Assembly (NCBI RefSeq): GCF_004570345.1
Contig: NZ_SPQM01000161.1
Location: 1 to 9,601 of the forward strand
Length of the DNA: 9,601 nt
Direction of reading: 5' to 3'
From: Blastococcus sp. CT_GayMR20
GTDB taxonomy: Bacteria; Actinomycetota; Actinomycetes; Mycobacteriales; Geodermatophilaceae
Each line of letters starts with the position of its first letter. Positions within the stretch are counted from its first letter, which is position 1. A model generated the notes under the pieces. That model was not told the origin of the DNA and made no database searches. It saw only the letters and a list, made by a program, of their open reading frames with translations. Of the stretch, positions 5,868 through 9,601 are shown piece by piece. Made by a program: the position numbers and the translations under genes.

Positions 5868-8477
5868 ATGTCAGCCGCAGGAGTCACAGAGGAGCAGGTC
5901 GACCAGCTCTACTTGGTCTTCCAGCAGTTCACGAAGTCGATGACCCCGCACGATGCGGTCAAGAACCTCCAGTTGTTCGGCGCGGACGACGCGATCATTC
6001 GCGCGGTCAGGGAACGCCACGATGCGGAAAGTCTGCGCATCCGGAATCTGGACGAGCCCGCCTCGGTGTTCCTGGACGGCCGCCAGACCTGGTACACCGG
6101 CCCGGACATGGAGAACGATCGCAACTGGCCAGCCCTCCTCGCATCGATGCGACGCAAGGATTTCGGCGACGACAACATCGCCTCCATCGACAAGTCCTCG
6201 ACCAAGATCGTCGCCTTGCTGGACCATCCCAAGCAGAACGAGTTCCGCACGCGCGGTCTCGTCGTCGGCTATGTGCAGTCGGGCAAGACAACGAATTTCA
6301 CCGCCGTCATGGCCAAGGCAGCGGACAAGGGCTACAAGCTCTTCATCGTGCTGTCCGGCATCCACAACGTCCTACGTCGGCAGACCCAGATCCGCCTGGT
6401 GAAGGACCTGGTCGAGTCCAACCCCAGCCAATGGCACCAGGTCACCAGCGAAACGCACGACTTCGTCCCTCCACCGAACCCCAAGGCTTTCTTCGCGGCC
6501 ACGGATCAATGCCTTCTCCTTGTGGTGAAGAAGAACGCCGCCGTCCTTCGTAAGCTCCGCACCTGGCTCGGTAAGGCCGGCGAGTACCTCGACGAATGCC
6601 CCACGCTGATCATCGATGACGAGGCCGATCAGTCGACCGTCGCAACCGCGAAGATCAATCCGCTCCTGTACGACGTCCTGAACAAGTTCCCCAAGGTCGG
6701 CTACGTCGGCTACACGGCCACGCCCTTCGCGAACCTGCTGATCGACCCCTCAGCGGACGAGGACTTTTATCCGCGCGACTTCATCGTCAACCTGCCCCGA
6801 CCGAACGGATACCACGGCACGGAGGTCCTCTTCGGCCGCGACCTTCTCGACGGCGAGGACCCTGCGGATCTGCCTGGCGGCTACGACATGGTCAGGCGCG
6901 TGCCTGACGACGAGGTGGACGACCTCAAGCCTCGCAACAAGAAGGAGGCTGCCGACTTCCAGCCGGCTCTCACCCACTCCCTACGGGCGGCCGTCGAGTG
7001 GTTCTGGTTGGCGACCGCCGCTCGACGTGCCAGGGGCGGTGGCAACCCCCACTCGACGATGCTCGTCCACACAACGACCGAGACGCGTGTGCACGAGGCC
7101 TTCAAGGAGCCCCTGCTGCAGTTCCGCTCTTTCATGCTGGAGCGCGTCGGATCCGCTGACGACCAGACCATCGAGCTCCTGCGAGCAACCTGGGAGCGGG
7201 AGACAGCCCTCGTCGCCGCCGCGGAGTTCGGCGAGGAGAAGGTCGAGTTCGAAACGGTGCTGGAGCACTTGCCCGAGGTCGTGCGCCAGACGCGGATCGT
7301 GATCGACAACTACCGGAGCAGCGACCGGCTCAACTACGAACGCGGGCCCGTCACCGCGATTGCCGTCGGCGGGAACACCCTGTCCCGCGGATTGACGCTG
7401 GAGGGTCTGGTCTCCAGCCTGTTCGTCCGGGCAGTCTCGGCCTACGACACGCTCCTGCAGATGGGGCGGTGGTTCGGATATCGCAACGGGTACGCGGACC
7501 TTCCGCGGATCTGGATGACCGACGAGCTTCAGATGTGGTTCAGCCACCTGGCGACGGTCGAGGCGGACATGCGCCGTGACATCGACCGCTACATGCACAA
7601 CCCCGCCGAGACGCCGATGACGTTCGCCGTACGTCTCCGGTCCCACCCCAAGATGAGCATCACGTCCAAGGCCAAGATGAAGTCCGCCGTGCTCGCGCAC
7701 GCCGCATACGGCGGAACCCTGGTCGAATCCCGCTTCTTCGACGTGAGCGAGAGCGGCCGAACCGTTCTCGCCGAGAACGCCGCTGCTGCGAGGGAACTCA
7801 TCGGCGCCGCGCGCGAGCACGGCACCGATGAAGAGTCGCGTCCAGAGACGGCGCTCTTCACGCAGGTGCCCCACGACGACGTCGTCGCCTTCCTGGAGCG
7901 CTACTCGTTCCATGAACGGTCGGAGGACGGCGATCGCCGGCGCCTGATCGACTACATCGGCAAGCGCCTCCGGCAGGGCGCCCTCCAGCGCTGGAGCGTG
8001 GCGGTCATCGGGAACTCTCAGCCCGGCGCGACCACACCCCGGCGCAACCTCGGGGACGGTGTCGACATCCGGATGGTCAAGCGTGCTCGGCTCGGGCAGG
8101 AGTCCGAGACGACCGTGGACCCCGTCGCCGACATCAAGACGTTGTCCAGCCGCAGGGACGAGGCGATCGACCTCGACACGAAGGGGCATGACCTCAGTTC
8201 ACGGCAGCAGGTCCTGGACCTCCGTCGGGCCCAGCGGGCAGAGGAGGGACTCCTCCTCGTCTACCCCATCGAGCCAGAGTCGGACACCGGGAAGGGGGGC
8301 CGACTGCCTCTTCGGGCTCCCACGGGCGACGTCGTCATCGGCGTGGCTCTCCTCTTCCCGACTCCTCGTCCAGGCAGCACCGATTCCGAGGTCGAGTACT
8401 ACAGCGCCGACCTGTCCGGGGTGATCGTGGAGGAGGAGGACACGTCCGTCCTCGACTACGACGACGAGGCCGCGTGA
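5868..8477 (+). CDS. Z1-domain superfamily-II helicase-like ATPase of a MORC/Mza-type defence system
   Basis: An 869-residue protein with the full set of Z1-family ATPase motifs. Walker A is GYVQSGKTTNF (134-144). LFIVLSGIHNVLRRQT (158-173) follows. Walker B is LIIDDEADQ (247-255), then the helicase-like GYTATPFANLL (281-291). The second RecA-like lobe has VGGNTLSRGLTLEGL (500-514) and QMGRWFGYR (531-539), whose arginines are the expected finger residues. The N-terminal 120 residues are helical and charged. The C-terminal 270 residues are a family-specific extension with no motif I know and end in an acidic tail. Z1 proteins are predicted DNA translocases or remodelers in restriction-like operons with GHKL ATPases. 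The ATG start has GGGAGGGG 7 nt upstream. Its stop overlaps the next gene's start by GTGA (8474-8477), so translation is coupled. Identification is firm; the biochemical role is inferred. Confidence 0.93.
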   Translation: MSAAGVTEEQVDQLYLVFQQFTKSMTPHDAVKNLQLFGADDAIIRAVRERHDAESLRIRNLDEPASVFLDGRQTWYTGPDMENDRNWPALLASMRRKDFGDDNIASIDKSSTKIVALLDHPKQNEFRTRGLVVGYVQSGKTTNFTAVMAKAADKGYKLFIVLSGIHNVLRRQTQIRLVKDLVESNPSQWHQVTSETHDFVPPPNPKAFFAATDQCLLLVVKKNAAVLRKLRTWLGKAGEYLDECPTLIIDDEADQSTVATAKINPLLYDVLNKFPKVGYVGYTATPFANLLIDPSADEDFYPRDFIVNLPRPNGYHGTEVLFGRDLLDGEDPADLPGGYDMVRRVPDDEVDDLKPRNKKEAADFQPALTHSLRAAVEWFWLATAARRARGGGNPHSTMLVHTTTETRVHEAFKEPLLQFRSFMLERVGSADDQTIELLRATWERETALVAAAEFGEEKVEFETVLEHLPEVVRQTRIVIDNYRSSDRLNYERGPVTAIAVGGNTLSRGLTLEGLVSSLFVRAVSAYDTLLQMGRWFGYRNGYADLPRIWMTDELQMWFSHLATVEADMRRDIDRYMHNPAETPMTFAVRLRSHPKMSITSKAKMKSAVLAHAAYGGTLVESRFFDVSESGRTVLAENAAAARELIGAAREHGTDEESRPETALFTQVPHDDVVAFLERYSFHERSEDGDRRRLIDYIGKRLRQGALQRWSVAVIGNSQPGATTPRRNLGDGVDIRMVKRARLGQESETTVDPVADIKTLSSRRDEAIDLDTKGHDLSSRQQVLDLRRAQRAEEGLLLVYPIEPESDTGKGGRLPLRAPTGDVVIGVALLFPTPRPGSTDSEVEYYSADLSGVIVEEEDTSVLDYDDEAA

Positions 8478-9466
8478 CCCTCAACGCCCGGAACCTCGAT
8501 CTCATCTGGAACGCCGCTGCCGGTCGTCCGATCGTCACCACCTTCCGGACCGCCCCCGTGGGTGTGGACACGCCGCAGGGGCCGGTCCAGGCAGGGCTGG
8601 ATGCACAGGGACACCGACACCTGCTGGTGCCGCTGGCCCCGAGGCACACCCTCAAGGAGGTCGTCGACGGCGAAGCGGTCGTCCTCCGGCGACGGGCTCT
8701 GGAGGACGAGACTAGTTATCAGGAGTACGCCTCCCTCGAGCTGGTCGACGATGATCTCGGAGACCTCTTCACGGCGCTCTGCGTGGAGGTCGTCGACCGG
8801 ATCGCCGCAACGCCTGAGCGAGCCGTCGCCGCCCTTCGCGAAGTGCTGAAGGACTGGCGCTCTCTCCTGGCCGGCAGCGGTCGACTCCTCAGCGCCTCAG
8901 CCCTAGCCGGCCTCTTCGGCGAGCTCCACCTGCTCCTCTCCGCACTGCGTCGGGACCCGGGTGCTGTCGCCTTCTGGACCGGTCCCAATGGCTCCGCACA
9001 GGACTTCCATCACGGGCTCCACGCCGTGGAGGTCAAGACGACGACGGCTCCCGAGGGTCGATCGGTCCGGATTCATGGCGCCGACCAGCTCGATGTGCAG
9101 CCCCCGGGACGACTACAGCTTCGCTGGCTACGCGTCCGTTCCGACCAGGGCATCTCCGTGCCCAATCTTGTTGACGAGATCCTCGAGCGAACTGACGACA
9201 GAACGGCGTTCCGGCTGCTGCTCCAAAAGGTGGGGTACCACGAGGCCGACCGCCACATCTACGAGCGCACGAGGTTCGACGTCCTTGAGGAGCAGACGTA
9301 CGAGGTGAGCCCCGGCTTTCCCCGCGTCACCCCGTCGTGTCTGATCGACGACGCCTCGATCGCCGGCGTGGGCCCCATCGACTACACACTTGATCTGAGC
9401 GTGCCCGAGGCGGACGCGCGCCGGGTCGATTTGGATCCGGCGGACTTCCTCGTGGATGCCCCGTGA
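8474..9466 (+). CDS. PD-(D/E)XK motif nuclease (DUF4420 family)
   Basis: A 330-residue protein starting at GTG 8474, inside the last codons of the Z1 gene (GTGA overlap). The likely nuclease core spans about residues 140-235: Glu150 in LFGELHLLL, Asp177 in SAQDFHHGL, then the EVK of HAVEVKTTT (183-191, Glu186 and Lys188). This spacing is the PD-(D/E)XK signature, and the FWTGPNGSAQDFHH block (167-180) is characteristic of the DUF4420 proteins that accompany Z1 ATPases. The N-terminal 130 residues form a mixed alpha/beta region with conserved-looking PRHTLKEVV (56-64) and may bind partners or DNA. The C-terminal third has YERTRFDV (263-270) and a beta-rich tail. It is expected to be the DNA-cutting subunit driven by the Z1 ATPase and the GHKL protein; that assignment rests on family context, and cleavage has not been shown here. 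It overlaps the downstream gene by GTGA (9463-9466). Confidence 0.88.
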   Translation: MTLNARNLDLIWNAAAGRPIVTTFRTAPVGVDTPQGPVQAGLDAQGHRHLLVPLAPRHTLKEVVDGEAVVLRRRALEDETSYQEYASLELVDDDLGDLFTALCVEVVDRIAATPERAVAALREVLKDWRSLLAGSGRLLSASALAGLFGELHLLLSALRRDPGAVAFWTGPNGSAQDFHHGLHAVEVKTTTAPEGRSVRIHGADQLDVQPPGRLQLRWLRVRSDQGISVPNLVDEILERTDDRTAFRLLLQKVGYHEADRHIYERTRFDVLEEQTYEVSPGFPRVTPSCLIDDASIAGVGPIDYTLDLSVPEADARRVDLDPADFLVDAP

Positions 9467-9601
9467 TCACGCCGCGGTGGTGGTCCCAGCCGTTCCCGCC
9501 GACCGGCGCCATCGCATCGGAGGGCATCCGCAACCAGCTCGGCAGGCCACCGGTGGACCCCCTCACCGTTTTTGTCCGGGAGACCGCCCAGAACTCCTGG
9601 G
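9463..9601 (+). CDS. Partial GHKL ATPase (MutL/MORC-like), N-terminus only
   Basis: The first 46 codons of a gene that runs past the right edge, starting at GTG 9463 inside the stop of the nuclease gene (GTGA overlap). The visible part begins VITPRWWSQPFPPTGAIASE and ends in VFVRETAQNSW, cut just before the expected Asp-Ala. The E-x-x-x-N pattern (Glu40, Asn44) is the N-box of GHKL ATPases, where the Glu activates water and the Asn binds magnesium. The WWSQPFPPTGAIA opening and the REx-QN-W block fit the MutL/MORC-type ATPases that accompany Z1 and DUF4420 proteins. Such proteins are predicted to dimerise on ATP binding and act as the DNA clamp or switch of the system. The rest of the ATPase fold lies outside the window. 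I base the call on this short N-box plus the gene neighbourhood. Confidence 0.75.
   Translation, partial: MITPRWWSQPFPPTGAIASEGIRNQLGRPPVDPLTVFVRETAQNSW

Noticed and set aside
6981..8189. Minus-strand open frame of 402 codons opposite the Z1 gene
   Set aside because: It lies wholly inside the Z1 coding region and has no recognisable domain or ribosome-binding site; it reflects GC-rich third positions.
9462..9471. CGTGATCACG palindrome at the GHKL gene start
   Set aside because: It lies in coding sequence over the GTGA overlap and is most simply a chance result of the codons. Sharing the GTGATCAC core with the site at 1042-1049 is not enough to claim a regulon.
1..9601. tRNA/rRNA genes, CRISPR arrays, insertion sequences, integrase or attachment sites
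   Set aside because: No cloverleaf-like gene, spaced direct repeats, transposase motifs or terminal inverted repeats were seen by eye; a tRNA scan and repeat search would be decisive.

Overview
The window looks like chromosome of a high-GC actinobacterium. GC is high throughout, third codon positions are strongly G/C, GTG starts and 4-bp GTGA gene overlaps are common, and the peptidoglycan transglycosylase carries a long proline- and arginine-rich tail of actinobacterial style. I cannot assign a genus from the sequence alone.

Layout. (1) Positions 1-996, minus strand: a six-helix membrane protein of unknown function, then the start of a second membrane protein cut by the window edge, possibly a sensor kinase. 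(2) Positions 997-1120: a divergent intergenic region with three short palindromes. (3) Positions 1121-4278, plus strand: a small HAD-fold protein, a monofunctional GT51 peptidoglycan glycosyltransferase with altered motifs, and an ADP-ribosylglycohydrolase (DraG-like) fused to a tyrosine/dual-specificity phosphatase domain. (4) Positions 4381-9601, plus strand: a DNA-defence island. It starts with an Mrr-type restriction endonuclease that probably has an N-terminal modified-base reader. After a 164-bp gap come three tightly coupled genes: a Z1-domain superfamily-II helicase-like ATPase, a PD-(D/E)XK nuclease of the DUF4420 type, and the first 46 codons of a GHKL (MutL/MORC-like) ATPase.

How the genes fit together. 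Z1 + PD-(D/E)XK + GHKL ATPase is the core of the predicted restriction systems built around prokaryotic MORC/MutL-like ATPases, and it overlaps in content with the experimentally described Mza defence system (MutL, Z1, DUF, AIPR). The two GTGA overlaps suggest fixed stoichiometry and joint action as a complex. The Mrr-type endonuclease upstream could be an independent type IV (modification-dependent) enzyme or an extra effector of the same island. No methyltransferase, Vsr or AIPR gene lies within the window; such genes would be expected beyond position 9601. Codon usage becomes visibly more A/T-tolerant from about 4300 onward, which fits a horizontally acquired island starting just after the DraG-phosphatase gene.
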